Shown here: positions 19,384-28,573 of the stretch, piece after piece
Layout of the letters: every line of letters starts with the position of its first letter
Position numbering within the stretch: the stretch's first letter is position 1
DNA from: Sphingomonas sp. BK235
GTDB taxonomy: Bacteria > Pseudomonadota > Alphaproteobacteria > Sphingomonadales > Sphingomonadaceae
Reading direction: 5' to 3'
Assembly (NCBI RefSeq): GCF_004345855.1
Contig: NZ_SLXN01000003.1
Location: 372,001 to 436,000, forward strand
DNA: 64,000 bases
Made by a program: the position numbers and the translations under genes
Notes under the pieces: generated by a model
Seen by the model: only the letters and a program-made list of their open reading frames with translations
Databases searched by the model: none
Told to the model about the DNA's origin: nothing

Positions 19384-20100
19384 CTACGACACTCGCGCCT
19401 TGGCGATCGCCTCCTTCAGCCGCTCGATCGGCAGCGCGCCCGACAGCAGCTGGTCGCCCACCACCCAGCTCGGCGTGCCGGTGATGCCGAGCTTCTGCGC
19501 CAGCTCCAGATTGGCGCGGATCGTCGCGTCGGCGTCGGCGGGCAGCTTGGCGAGGTCCACGCCGGTGGCCTTCGCCGCGGTGGCGATCGTCGCCGTGCTC
19601 ACCGGCCCGGCGGCGTAGAGCGCGTCGTGGAACGGCTTGAAGCGCCCCTGCGCCGCCGCCGCCAGCGCCGCGCGCGCCGCCAGCCGGCTGCTGTCGGCGA
19701 GCACGGGCAGCTCCTTGAACACGACGCGCAGGTTCTTGTCCTCGGCGACGAGCTGCTCGATCGTGGCCAGGCTGGCGCGGCAGAAGCCGCAATTATAGTC
19801 GTAATATTCTACCAGCGTGACGTCGCCCTTGGGATTGCCGATCCAGGCGCCGGCATAGGGCTCCTCGATCGCGCCGCGCGACGCCGCGATCGCGCGCGAG
19901 GCGTCCTTCGCCTGCAAGCGCTCGATCGCCTGCGGGATGATCTCGGGGTTGGCGAGGACATAGTCGCGCACCACCCGCTCGATGCGGACGCGATCGCCGT
20001 CGGCGAGCGGGGCAGGGGCGACGCGCCCGGCGAGCCACATGCCGCCCGCGCCGAAGAGTGCGCCCAGCACCACCATGCCGAGCAGCCACAGTCTGTTCAC
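19384..20100 (-). CDS. DsbA-family thiol-disulfide oxidoreductase
   Basis: A 238-residue periplasmic protein with an N-terminal signal or anchor helix (residues 4-24) and a DsbA-like thioredoxin fold. The active site is CGFC in YYDYNCGFCRA (about 105-108), and the cis-Pro loop is GITGTPSWVV near 211. A helical region (about 30-85) precedes the fold, as in the Com1/BdbD-like group. Its start overlaps the stop of the M48 protease gene by 4 bp, so it is translated with that protease; both act outside the cytoplasm, in protein quality control (inference). Confidence 0.9.
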   Translation of the reverse strand: MNRLWLLGMVVLGALFGAGGMWLAGRVAPAPLADGDRVRIERVVRDYVLANPEIIPQAIERLQAKDASRAIAASRGAIEEPYAGAWIGNPKGDVTLVEYYDYNCGFCRASLATIEQLVAEDKNLRVVFKELPVLADSSRLAARAALAAAAQGRFKPFHDALYAAGPVSTATIATAAKATGVDLAKLPADADATIRANLELAQKLGITGTPSWVVGDQLLSGALPIERLKEAIAKARVS

Positions 20101-21524
20101 CGACGCTTCTTCCTGTTCTTATCGAGCCCGTTCTGCGACGTCATGGCGATGTCCTGCGCGCGGATCCAGTCGGGCGTGTTCTTGGGCAGCCCGGCCATGG
20201 CATAGCGCGCGCGGTCGGCGGCGGTGCGGTCGTCGCCCATCATGCTGGCGCGCTCGGCGCTGGCGAGCGCGGCGCGCGGCTCGTCGCCGGTGAGCTCGTA
20301 GACGGTGCCGAGCTGGAACCAGGCGAAGGGATTCTCGTCGTCGCGCCCGACCGCGGTCTTGAGGACGCGCTTGGCCTCGTCGTAGTTCGTCGGGTCCTCG
20401 GTCGCGATCAGCGCGTGGCCGTAGGTGGTGGCGATCAGCGGATCCGAGCGCGAGCCCTCGGTGGCGCGGCGCAGCGGCTCGATCGCCTGCTTGGGCTTGC
20501 CCGCCTCGAGCAGGATCTGCCCCATGATCTCCTGGAAATACGGATCATTGGGTTCCTTGGCGACGAGAGCCTCGGCCTCGGCGTCGGCTTTGTCGGGATA
20601 GCCGGCGCGGTGATAGGCGTAAGCGCGCGCGTAATGCGCGTAGATCGTCTGGTCGCTGTCGGGATATTTCTGGAGCGCCTGCGCGGGGGGCAGCAGATAG
20701 CCGTCGAGCTTGGCGCGGATGCGCTTGAACCGCTCCTCCAGCCCCGCGTCGAGCGGCTTCTTCCACGCCGGCGAGTTCTGCAGGTCGGCGGTCATCGTCT
20801 GGATGCGCGTGCCCGATAGCGGGTGCGACTGCATGAACGGATCGATATTCTTGGTGCCGTAGCGAAATTCCTGCTGCTGGAGCTTCTTGAAGAACTCCAG
20901 CATGCCGCGCCCGGTGATCCCGGCGGTGTTGAGGTAGCGCACCGCCGAGGCGTCCGCGGTGGCCTCCTGCACGCGGCTGAAGGCGAGATATTTGCCCATC
21001 GCCGCCTGCTGCCCGGCGGAGAGGATGCCCGCGCCCGCCTCACCGCCGCCCGCCGCCATCGCGGCGAGCCCGAGCACCATCGAGAGCAGATAGATGCCCA
21101 TCGCGGGGCGCTGGCCCTCGCTGCTGGTGATGACATGGCCGTCGGCGATATGGCCGAGCTCGTGCGCGATCACGCCCTGCACCTGATTGGCGGTGTCGGC
21201 CGACTGGATCAGCCCCGAGTGGACGTAGACGGTCTGGCCGCCGACAACGAAGGCGTTGATCGAATCGTCGTTGATCAGCGCGATCTGCACGTCGCGCGGG
21301 CGCAGTCCGGCAGCGGTGACGAGCGGCGCCGACATGTCGCGCAGCAGCGCCTCGGTCTCGGCGTCGCGCAGGATCGACTGGGCGTGCGCTGGCTGGGCGA
21401 GGAGGAGGACCGCGGTCGCCGCGGCGGCGACGAGGCGGTGCCAGCGGGGGGCGGGTGAGGGGCGCGGGTGGGTGGGCCTAACGCGGCGTCCGTCACCCCC
21501 GTCATGCCGGGCTCGACCCGGCAT
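20097..21524 (-). CDS. periplasmic M48 metalloprotease with TPR repeats (BepA-like)
   Basis: A zinc protease resembling BepA/YfgC, which acts in outer-membrane protein quality control. A hydrophobic signal segment (AAAATAVLLLAQPAHA) precedes the mature part. The zinc motif is HELGHIADGH. A third ligand is probably in the ATADASAVRYL segment. The C-terminal 220 residues carry helical TPR-like repeats. The start is uncertain: reading back from the signal peptide, no ATG, GTG or TTG occurs until the ATG at 21524, inside a family B repeat. That gives 475 residues with an unusually long n-region. The DsbA-like gene is coupled downstream. Confidence 0.82.
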   Translation of the reverse strand: MPGRARHDGGDGRRVRPTHPRPSPAPRWHRLVAAAATAVLLLAQPAHAQSILRDAETEALLRDMSAPLVTAAGLRPRDVQIALINDDSINAFVVGGQTVYVHSGLIQSADTANQVQGVIAHELGHIADGHVITSSEGQRPAMGIYLLSMVLGLAAMAAGGGEAGAGILSAGQQAAMGKYLAFSRVQEATADASAVRYLNTAGITGRGMLEFFKKLQQQEFRYGTKNIDPFMQSHPLSGTRIQTMTADLQNSPAWKKPLDAGLEERFKRIRAKLDGYLLPPAQALQKYPDSDQTIYAHYARAYAYHRAGYPDKADAEAEALVAKEPNDPYFQEIMGQILLEAGKPKQAIEPLRRATEGSRSDPLIATTYGHALIATEDPTNYDEAKRVLKTAVGRDDENPFAWFQLGTVYELTGDEPRAALASAERASMMGDDRTAADRARYAMAGLPKNTPDWIRAQDIAMTSQNGLDKNRKKRR

Positions 21525-21600
21525 CCATGGCGCCGCACACGCTCCGCTCGGTTGTCTTGCGAGGAGGGATGGATCCCGGCTCAAGGCCGGGATGACGGTG
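21499..21600. repeat. family B palindromic repeat
   Basis: Arms GTCATGCCGGGCTCGACCCG and GGCTCAAGGCCGGGATGAC flank a central hairpin, with the inner ATCCATGG/ATGGATCC pair typical of the family. It overlaps the only ATG available to the M48 protease gene. It forms the first part of the 320-bp gap before rne. Confidence 0.8.
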
Positions 21601-21660
21601 AATAGGAGCGCCTTGGCCTTACCCCACCGTACGCGGACGTGAGCGCGAGTTGGGGAGCGG

Positions 21661-21702
21661 GGTCGCTCGTCGCCCTGGGTTCGTGCGTTCGAAGGAACAC
21701 GG
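21661..21702. repeat. family A repeat, right half, degenerate
   Basis: The stretch CCTGGGTTCGTGCGTTCG followed by AAGGAACACGG matches the right hairpin of family A (CTGGGCTCCTGCGTCCG, CAGGAGCACGG) with several changes. The left half is absent. It lies between the family B repeat and the rne 3' end. Confidence 0.55.
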
Positions 21703-21787
21703 CGGGCAGCGCTGGAGCAGATCACGACGCCGCTCTCCTCACGATCGTCCGGGAGCGTCGGCGCGGCGGGTGGCATCGGTGCAGGCA

Positions 21788-21840
21788 TGCGCCGGGCGTC
21801 CTGCCGCGGTTCCACTGAACCGCGGCTGAAGCCCGGCGCA
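21788..21840. terminator. large hairpin just past rne
   Basis: A strong two-step inverted repeat: outer arms TGCGCCGGGC (21788-21797) and GCCCGGCGCA (21831-21840), inner arms GCCGCGGTT (21803-21811) and AACCGCGGC (21818-21826), with a 6-base loop. It begins 5 bp after the rne stop in the direction of rne transcription. There is no clear T-tract on either side, so it may stabilise the rne mRNA end or work with Rho, not as a classic intrinsic terminator. Confidence 0.6.
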
Positions 21841-21845
21841 CGACG

Positions 21846-24524
21846 TCAGGCGCCGAAGGTACGCTGCCACCAGCCGCGGCGCGGCGTCGCCTCGCCCTCG
21901 GCGGGTGCGGCCTCCACCTCGGCGTCGGGCTCTGCCGTCGCCTCCGCCTCCGGCTCCGCCGCAGCGGGCGCCTCGGCGACCGGCGCGACATCGGCCTTCT
22001 TGCGGCGCGTGCGCTTCGGCTTGGCCGGCGCCTCCGGCTCGACCGCCTCGGGCTCGTCGCGCTCGGGGGCGGGCAGGCCGTCGTTGACCGGGCCGGCGTC
22101 GGCCGCCTCGGCGATCGGCTCGACCGCCTTCTTGCGGCGCGTGCGCTTGGGCTTGGCGGGCGCCTCCTCCGCGGCGGGCGCAGGGGCCGGCGTCGCCGCC
22201 TCGGGCTCCTCGGCCTCGACCTCGGGCTCGGTCACCGCCGCGGTCGCGGCGCGCGCGCGCGGGCGACGGCGGGTCTTGGGGACCGGCGCGGGCTCGGGCT
22301 CGGGTGCGGCGATCGCCTCCGGCTCCGCCTCGGCCTCTTCGACCAGCTCGACCGACGCCTCGGTCGGCGCGGCGGCCTCCTCGGCCCGATCACCCTCGCG
22401 GCGACGATTGCGCCGACCGCGACGACGACGGCGGCCGCCCTCGCGCTCGCCCGCCTCGGCCGGCGCCTCGGCGTCGGCCTCGTCCTCGACCGGCTCAGCA
22501 GCGTCGACGAGTTCCTCCTCGTCCTCGCCCTCGACTGCCTCGACGTCACCCTCGCTCTCGCCCTCGGGCCGGGTACGACCGCGGCGGCCACGGCGGCGAC
22601 GGCGGCGGCGGTTGCCGCGCCCGCCCTCGTCGTCGCCCTGGTCGGCGCGCGCGCGCGGCGTGTCGGCGGTCTCCTCGACCTCCTCCTCCTCGAACTCCTC
22701 CTCGACCTCGTCCTCGATCAGATCGTCCTCGACCTCGACGATCGGGCGGTCGAACTTGGGCGCGTGCGCGGGCGGCGGGCCGTTGGCCTCGACCGACATG
22801 CGCGCGCCTTCCTGCTCCTCGTCGGGGATGATCTCGACCTGGACACCGTAGCGGTCCTCGATCTCGGCGATGTCGGCGCGCTTGCGGTTGAGCACATAGA
22901 AGGCCGCTTCCTGGCTGCACCGCAGCGTCAGCAGCGAGCCGCGCCCGCGCGCCGCCTCGTCCTCGATCAGCCGCAGCGCCGAGATGCCCGACGACGAGGC
23001 GGTACGGACGAAGCCGGTGCCCTCGCAATGCGGGCAGGGGCGGGTCGACGCCTCGAGCACGCCCGTGCGCAGCCGCTGGCGGCTCATCTCCATCAGCCCG
23101 AAGCTGGAGATGCGGCCGACCTGGATGCGCGCGCGGTCGTTCTTCAGCGCCTCCTTCATCGCCTTCTCGACCTTCCGGACATTGGAGCCATTATCCATGT
23201 CGATGAAGTCGATGACGACCAGGCCCGCCATGTCGCGCAGGCGGAGCTGGCGCGCGATCTCATGCGCCGCCTCCAGGTTCGTCGCGGTGGCGGTCTGCTC
23301 GATATTGTGCTCGCGCGTCGAGCGGCCGGAGTTGATGTCGATCGACACCAACGCCTCGGTCGGGTTGATGACGAGATAGCCGCCCGACTTCAGCTGCACC
23401 ACCGGATGGTACATGGCGGCGAGCTGCTCCTCCACGCCCGCGCGCTGGAACAGCGGCACCGGGTCGCTGTAATGCTTCACCTTCTTGGCGTGGCTCGGCA
23501 TCAGCAGCCGCATGAATTCCTTGGCCTGGCGATAGCCCTCGCTGCCCTCGACGATGACCTCGTCGATGTCCTTGTTGTAGATGTCGCGGATCGCGCGTTT
23601 CATCAGATCGCTGTCGCCGTAGATCAGCGCGGGCGCACTGCTCGACAGCGTCTTCTCGCGGATCTCGTCCCACAGTCGCGCGAGATAGTCGAAATCGCGC
23701 TTGATCTCGGTCTTGCTGCGCTGGAGGCCCGCGGTGCGGACGATGCAGCCCATCGAGGACGGCAGCGCCAGCTCGGCCATGATCGACTTCAGCCGTTTGC
23801 GATCGCCCGCGTTGGAGATCTTGCGGCTGATCCCGCCGCCGTGCGACGTGTTGGGCATCAGCACGCAGTAACGACCGGCGAGGCTGAGATAGCTGGTCAG
23901 CGCGGCGCCCTTGTTGCCGCGCTCCTCCTTGACGACCTGCACCAGCAGCACCTGGCGGCGGCGGATGACGTCCTGGATCTTGTAGCGGCGACGCAGCGAC
24001 ATGCGGCGCTGGCGCAGCGCCTCGACCTGGTCGTCATTGCCGCCGGCGCGGCCGCGGCGGCGGCGCGGCTGGCGCGGCTCGGCGCCGGCGTCGTCCTCGC
24101 CGGATTCCTCCGCCGCGTCGTCCTCGTCCGCCTCGTCATGGTCGTGCTCGTCGGCGTCGAGCTCGTCCTCGTCGCCGTCGAACTCGGAATCTTCGAACGC
24201 GTCCTGCTCGGCGCGCAGCGCGGCCTCCTCGGCGGCGTGCTCGGCCTCCTCGCGCAGCAGCGCGTCGCGATCCTCTTTGGGGATCTGGTAGTAATCGGGG
24301 TGGATCTCGCTGAAGGCGAGGAAGCCGTGGCGATTGCCGCCATAGTCGACGAACGCCGCCTGGAGCGACGGCTCGACGCGCGTCACCTTGGCGAGATAGA
24401 TGTTCCCCTTGAGCTGCTTGCGCTCTTCGCTCTCGAAATCGAACTCTTCGATCCGGTTACCCTTGACGACGGCGACCCGGGTTTCCTCCCGGTGGCGTGC
24501 GTCGATCAGCATACGCATGGTCAT
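21846..24524 (-). CDS. rne: ribonuclease E/G family endoribonuclease
   Basis: The main RNA-degrading endonuclease, 892 residues. The N-terminal S1 domain (about 35-210) is split by a long acidic insertion (about 85-160, many Glu/Asp) as in alphaproteobacterial RNase E. The catalytic region includes VVIDFIDMDNGSN (about 433-445), and the zinc-link is CPHCEGTG (about 496-503). The C-terminal third is low-complexity: Arg-rich runs for RNA binding, Glu/Ala/Pro-rich spacers, and KPKRTRRKK twice. It ends in RRGWWQRTFGA. Start at MTMRML; the second ATG (24518) is also possible. A 423-bp gene-free leader precedes it. Confidence 0.94.
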   Translation of the reverse strand: MTMRMLIDARHREETRVAVVKGNRIEEFDFESEERKQLKGNIYLAKVTRVEPSLQAAFVDYGGNRHGFLAFSEIHPDYYQIPKEDRDALLREEAEHAAEEAALRAEQDAFEDSEFDGDEDELDADEHDHDEADEDDAAEESGEDDAGAEPRQPRRRRGRAGGNDDQVEALRQRRMSLRRRYKIQDVIRRRQVLLVQVVKEERGNKGAALTSYLSLAGRYCVLMPNTSHGGGISRKISNAGDRKRLKSIMAELALPSSMGCIVRTAGLQRSKTEIKRDFDYLARLWDEIREKTLSSSAPALIYGDSDLMKRAIRDIYNKDIDEVIVEGSEGYRQAKEFMRLLMPSHAKKVKHYSDPVPLFQRAGVEEQLAAMYHPVVQLKSGGYLVINPTEALVSIDINSGRSTREHNIEQTATATNLEAAHEIARQLRLRDMAGLVVIDFIDMDNGSNVRKVEKAMKEALKNDRARIQVGRISSFGLMEMSRQRLRTGVLEASTRPCPHCEGTGFVRTASSSGISALRLIEDEAARGRGSLLTLRCSQEAAFYVLNRKRADIAEIEDRYGVQVEIIPDEEQEGARMSVEANGPPPAHAPKFDRPIVEVEDDLIEDEVEEEFEEEEVEETADTPRARADQGDDEGGRGNRRRRRRRGRRGRTRPEGESEGDVEAVEGEDEEELVDAAEPVEDEADAEAPAEAGEREGGRRRRRGRRNRRREGDRAEEAAAPTEASVELVEEAEAEPEAIAAPEPEPAPVPKTRRRPRARAATAAVTEPEVEAEEPEAATPAPAPAAEEAPAKPKRTRRKKAVEPIAEAADAGPVNDGLPAPERDEPEAVEPEAPAKPKRTRRKKADVAPVAEAPAAAEPEAEATAEPDAEVEAAPAEGEATPRRGWWQRTFGA

Positions 24525-24947
24525 TGAACGGTCTCCACGCGCCGTCTCGCCCGTGCAGGGCGGCGGCGCGACGATAGGGCGCTGCCGGCCGCCCGTGAGG
24601 GCCGGCCGCGCGGATGGTGATGGGTGCTGCTGTCGCGTGCCGCGCCGCCCCGCGCGAGGTGCTGGCGGGGCGACCCGCGACCGCGCGACCGCCGGCAGAG
24701 GCCGGGCGGGGCAGCGGTCGGGCGGGGTGCGGCATTGCGAGCGTCAACCTGATGACCCGGGGCCGGCGTCGCGCCGGGCGGGCAGTGGCGCCGGAGCTGC
24801 GTCGCGCGTGGATCGCGCAACATTCCGGTCATCATCTCGGTAGCATCGCCGAACCGCCGCATCAACCGGCACGATTCACGATGCTATTTCCTCGCGCCGC
24901 CCAGTCCGTTAACCACGGAGTGAGGTTCGGGGCGATAGGGAGCGGGG
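24525..24947. other. gene-free region between rne and an amidase gene
   Basis: A 423-bp divergent intergenic region. No convincing ORF, tRNA or family A/B/C repeat is visible. It must hold the rne promoter and leader and the promoter of the amidase gene. The half nearer the amidase is less GC-rich (for example GCTATTTCCTCGCG and GTCCGTTAACCACGG), which is where I would expect promoter elements, but no -35/-10 pair stands out. RNase E leaders in other bacteria mediate autoregulation; whether this one does is unknown. Confidence 0.4.
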
Positions 24948-25892
24948 ATGATACCGCGAACGTACCGCAGGGGAAGACTGGCGGCGCGCGTCGGCGCGAC
25001 GCTGGCGCTCGCCGCTGCGGTGGCGCTCGCGCCGGTCGCCGCCGCGATGCCGCGCGACGCCGACACGGATGCGCCGTCGCTCGACTTCCTGCCGTGGAAG
25101 TCGCGCGCCGAGCGCGACGCGCACCGCGACGGCTACAAGGTCACGGTACCCGTCCCGCCGCCCGCGCGCGGCGTGCGCCTGCCCAAGGTGGCCGGTGCCG
25201 AGGGCCGCCCGCTGGTGGTGATCGACGCCGGACACGGCGGCAACGATCCGGGCGCGGTCAACCCGCGCGCCGCGCTGCGCGAGAAGGACGTGACGCTCAA
25301 GATCGCCAAGGCGATCCGCGACGCGCTGGTGGAGGGCGGTCGCGCGCGCGTCGCGCTGACCCGCGACGACGATCGCTACATCCCGCTGCGCGAGCGGTTC
25401 GGGATCGCGCGGCGGCTACGCGCCGACCTGTTCATCTCGGTCCATTGCGACAGCGTCGGCGCCGGCCTGCCGAGCGGCGCGACCGCCTATACGCTTTCCG
25501 ACGTCGCCTCCGACAAGGAAGCCGCGCTGCTGGCGGCGCGCGAGAACAAGTCGGACGTGATCGCGGGCGTTCGGCTCGGGCGCGACGCCGACGTCACCTC
25601 GATCCTGATCGATCTCACCCAGCGCGAGACGATGAACGCCTCGGCCGGCTTCGCGCGGCTGCTCGGGCGCGAGGCCAAGCCGCTGATGCCGGTGAAGACC
25701 AATTTCCATCGCACCGCCTCGCTGATGGTGCTCAAGGCGCCCGACATGCCCTCGGTGTTGTTCGAGACGGGCTATATCTCGACCCCGGCCGACGCCGCCT
25801 TCCTGGACAGCAAGGCGGGGCGCGAGAAGATCGCGGAGACGGTGCGCCGCGCGGTCGAGGTGTATTTCGCGCGCCGCCTGGCGGTGCGCTGA
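24948..25892 (+). CDS. N-acetylmuramoyl-L-alanine amidase (AmiC-like)
   Basis: A 314-residue periplasmic zinc amidase that cleaves the peptide from peptidoglycan glycan strands, used in cell separation. The signal peptide spans about residues 1-34. The Amidase_3 catalytic domain begins at LVVIDAGHGGNDPGA (zinc His96), with Glu112 in LREKDVTLK, a second His in FISVHCDS near 167, and the catalytic Glu in LFETGYIST near 272. There is no AMIN or SPOR domain. The ATG at 24948 follows AGGGAGCGGGG. The PBP1A gene follows 57 bp downstream, so both may form a cell-wall operon. Confidence 0.92.
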   Translation: MIPRTYRRGRLAARVGATLALAAAVALAPVAAAMPRDADTDAPSLDFLPWKSRAERDAHRDGYKVTVPVPPPARGVRLPKVAGAEGRPLVVIDAGHGGNDPGAVNPRAALREKDVTLKIAKAIRDALVEGGRARVALTRDDDRYIPLRERFGIARRLRADLFISVHCDSVGAGLPSGATAYTLSDVASDKEAALLAARENKSDVIAGVRLGRDADVTSILIDLTQRETMNASAGFARLLGREAKPLMPVKTNFHRTASLMVLKAPDMPSVLFETGYISTPADAAFLDSKAGREKIAETVRRAVEVYFARRLAVR

Positions 25893-25949
25893 CCCCGACT
25901 GACGCGCGCGGCTTCCCCCGCGCCGCGAACCTGCTAAACGCCGTGCGCG

Positions 25950-28451
25950 ATGGCTTCCGATCCCCTCGATGTACGCGAAGAGGCGGCCCCGCGCGGCGGC
26001 CGCTGGCGCGGGCTGTGGCAGCGCCGGCTGGTGCGCTGGGCGACCTATCTCCTCGCGCTGCTGGTCGTCGCCTTCGGCGTCTTCTGGCTGGTGTTCGCGC
26101 GCGACCTGCCCTCGGTCGAGAAGCTCAAGGCCTATGAGCCGCCGCTGCCGACCAACGTGCGCAGCGCCGACGGCGCGCCGGTCTATTCCTACGCGCGCGA
26201 GCGCCGGGTCGAGCTGGCCTATAACGAATATCCGCCGCTGTTGGTGAAGGCGTTCCTCGCCGCCGAGGATCGCACCTTCTTCGAGCATCACGGCGTCGAC
26301 TTCCCGGGCCTGGCCGGTGCGGTGTTCGACTATGCGCGCAAGTTCGGCAGCGGCCAGCGCGCCAAGGGTGGCTCCACGATCACCCAGCAGGTCGCCAAGA
26401 ACCTGCTGATCGGCAACGCTTACTCGCCGACGCGCAAGATCCGCGAGGCGCTGCTGGCGTATAAGATCGAGGAGACGCTGACCAAGCAGCAGATCATCGA
26501 ACTGTACCTCAACCAGATCTTCCTCGGCCGCAACGCTTATGGCGTCGAGGCCGCGGCGCACGCCTATTTCGACAAGGAGTTGGGCGAGCTGACTTTAGGG
26601 CAGATGGCGTATCTCGCGATCCTGCCCAAGGGGCCTTCGAATTACGACCCGTTCCGCGACACCGATCGAGCGCTGACGCGGCGCAATTACGTGCTGCGCG
26701 AGATGGTGCGCAACGGCTTCGTCACGCAGGAGCAGGCGCGCGTCGCCGCGGCCGAGCCGATCGGGGCGATCACGCGGCGCACGCCCAAGTTCGAGCGCGT
26801 CGGCGGCTATTTCGTCGAGGAGGTGCGGCGCGAGCTGATCGACAAGTTCGGCGAGACGTCGCAGGACGGCCCGCACAGCGTCTACGCCGGCGGCCTGTGG
26901 GTGCGCACCTCGCTCGACAAGCGGATCCAGGGCTTCGCCGCCGAGGCGCTGCGCAACGGCCTGCTGCGCTTCGACAGCGGGCGCGGCTGGTCGGGGCCGC
27001 TGCGCCACGTCGATGTGGACGGCGACAAATGGTATGGCGCGCTGCTCAACACCAATATCTCGCTCGATTACAGCGACTGGCGCGCCGCGATCGCGATCGC
27101 GCGCGACGGTGACGCGTGGCGGATCGGCTTCGCCGACGGCACCACCGGCGAGCTGCCGCGCGACGCCGCGCAGATGCCGGTGCGCAACGTCGGCGGCGCG
27201 GCCTTCACCGCGATCGAGCCGGGCGACATCATCGCGGTGGCGCCGGTGGGGCGGCGCTTCGCGCTGCGCTCGGTGCCGAAGATCTCGGGCGGCTTCGTCG
27301 TGCAGGAGCCGATGACGGGGCGGATCCTGGCGATGCAGGGCGGCTTCGACTCGAGCGTCCAGTCGTTCAACCGCGCCACCCAGGCGATGCGGCAGCCGGG
27401 CTCGACGATCAAACCGATCGTCTATTCCGCCGCGCTGGAGAACGGCATGACGCCGGCCTCGATCATTGTTGACGGGCCATTCTGCGTCTACCAGGGCGCC
27501 GCGCTGGGCAACAAATGCTTCCGCAACTTCGGCAACTCGCGCGGGGCGGGGCCGCACACGATGCGCTGGGGCATCGAGCAGTCGCGCAACCTGATGACGG
27601 TGCGCACCGCCGCGCAGACCGGCATGGGCAAGGTCGTCAAGCTGATCAAGGCGATGCAGATCGGCGACTATGCGCCTTATCTCAGCTACGCGCTGGGCGC
27701 GGGCGAGACCACGGTCGAGAAGATGGTCAACGCCTATGGCGTGCTCGCCAACTGGGGACGCTGGCACGACCCGACGCTGATCGATTTCGTGCAGGACCGT
27801 CGCGGCCAGGTGATCTGGCCCGAGAACTGGCGCGCCTGCGACGGCTGCAACATGCCCGACTGGAACGGCCGCGCCATGCCGCGCCTGCCGATCCGCGGCC
27901 ACCAGGTGATGGACGCGATGAGCGCCTATCAGATGGTGCACATCACCGAGGGCGTGATCCAGCGCGGCACCGCCACCGCGCTGCGTGATCTGGGCCGCCC
28001 GATGTTCGGCAAGACCGGCACCAACAATGGCCCCACCGACGTGTGGTTCATCGGCGGCACGCCGCAGATGATCGCCGGCCTGTATCTCGGCTTCGACACG
28101 CCGCGCAGCCTCGGCGGCTACGCGCAGGGCGGGACCGTGGCGGTGCCGGTGTTCAAGGAATGGGCGCAGAAGGCCTATGAGGGCCTGCCCGTGCTGCCGT
28201 TCCGCGCGCCCGCGGGGATGCGCATGGTGCGGATCGACCGCGCCTCGGGCCGGCCCGTCTACGGCACCTTCCCGACCGGCGACGATCCCAAGCCCGCGGT
28301 GATCTGGGAGGCGTTCAAGCCGCAGAGCGAGGCGCGCCGCGCCCGCCGCGCCGGGCCGACCGCCGCCCCGAGCGCCGCGCCCAGCGCCGGGACGACCGGC
28401 GCGCCCGCGAGTGACAGCGACTTCTTGCAGAGGCAGGGGGGCATCTACTAA
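25950..28451 (+). CDS. mrcA: penicillin-binding protein 1A (transglycosylase/transpeptidase)
   Basis: A bifunctional peptidoglycan synthase of 833 residues in the inner membrane. After a cytoplasmic tail, a membrane helix lies at about 30-52. The GT51 transglycosylase domain carries EDRTFFEHHGVDF and STITQQVAKNLLI. An OB-like insert follows. The transpeptidase domain has the active-site STIK near residue 485, SRN at about 548, and KTGT near 687. A Pro/Ala-rich tail ends the protein. It follows the amidase gene on the same strand, 57 bp away. Confidence 0.95.
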   Translation: MASDPLDVREEAAPRGGRWRGLWQRRLVRWATYLLALLVVAFGVFWLVFARDLPSVEKLKAYEPPLPTNVRSADGAPVYSYARERRVELAYNEYPPLLVKAFLAAEDRTFFEHHGVDFPGLAGAVFDYARKFGSGQRAKGGSTITQQVAKNLLIGNAYSPTRKIREALLAYKIEETLTKQQIIELYLNQIFLGRNAYGVEAAAHAYFDKELGELTLGQMAYLAILPKGPSNYDPFRDTDRALTRRNYVLREMVRNGFVTQEQARVAAAEPIGAITRRTPKFERVGGYFVEEVRRELIDKFGETSQDGPHSVYAGGLWVRTSLDKRIQGFAAEALRNGLLRFDSGRGWSGPLRHVDVDGDKWYGALLNTNISLDYSDWRAAIAIARDGDAWRIGFADGTTGELPRDAAQMPVRNVGGAAFTAIEPGDIIAVAPVGRRFALRSVPKISGGFVVQEPMTGRILAMQGGFDSSVQSFNRATQAMRQPGSTIKPIVYSAALENGMTPASIIVDGPFCVYQGAALGNKCFRNFGNSRGAGPHTMRWGIEQSRNLMTVRTAAQTGMGKVVKLIKAMQIGDYAPYLSYALGAGETTVEKMVNAYGVLANWGRWHDPTLIDFVQDRRGQVIWPENWRACDGCNMPDWNGRAMPRLPIRGHQVMDAMSAYQMVHITEGVIQRGTATALRDLGRPMFGKTGTNNGPTDVWFIGGTPQMIAGLYLGFDTPRSLGGYAQGGTVAVPVFKEWAQKAYEGLPVLPFRAPAGMRMVRIDRASGRPVYGTFPTGDDPKPAVIWEAFKPQSEARRARRAGPTAAPSAAPSAGTTGAPASDSDFLQRQGGIY

Positions 28452-28471
28452 GTCGTCGCCCTGAACATTCT

Positions 28472-28556
28472 TTCGTCATCCCAGCGTCGGCCGGGATCGC
28501 CGGCCACGATGCGATCCCCGTGCCGCGCGAGATTCCGGCGCCTGCTGGATGACGTG
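28472..28556. repeat. degenerate family B repeat
   Basis: The 122-bp gap between PBP1A and prfB holds a worn family B unit: GTCATCCCAGCGTCGGCCGGGATC on the left and TGCTGGATGAC on the right, with imperfect pairing in between. It could form a hairpin in the mRNA between the two genes. Confidence 0.5.
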
Positions 28557-28573
28557 ACCGCTGGAGATACCCT

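Noticed and set aside
22764..24527. A 587-codon plus-strand frame over rne
   Set aside because: Antisense to a well-supported RNase E; its composition mirrors the Glu/Asp-rich coding strand.
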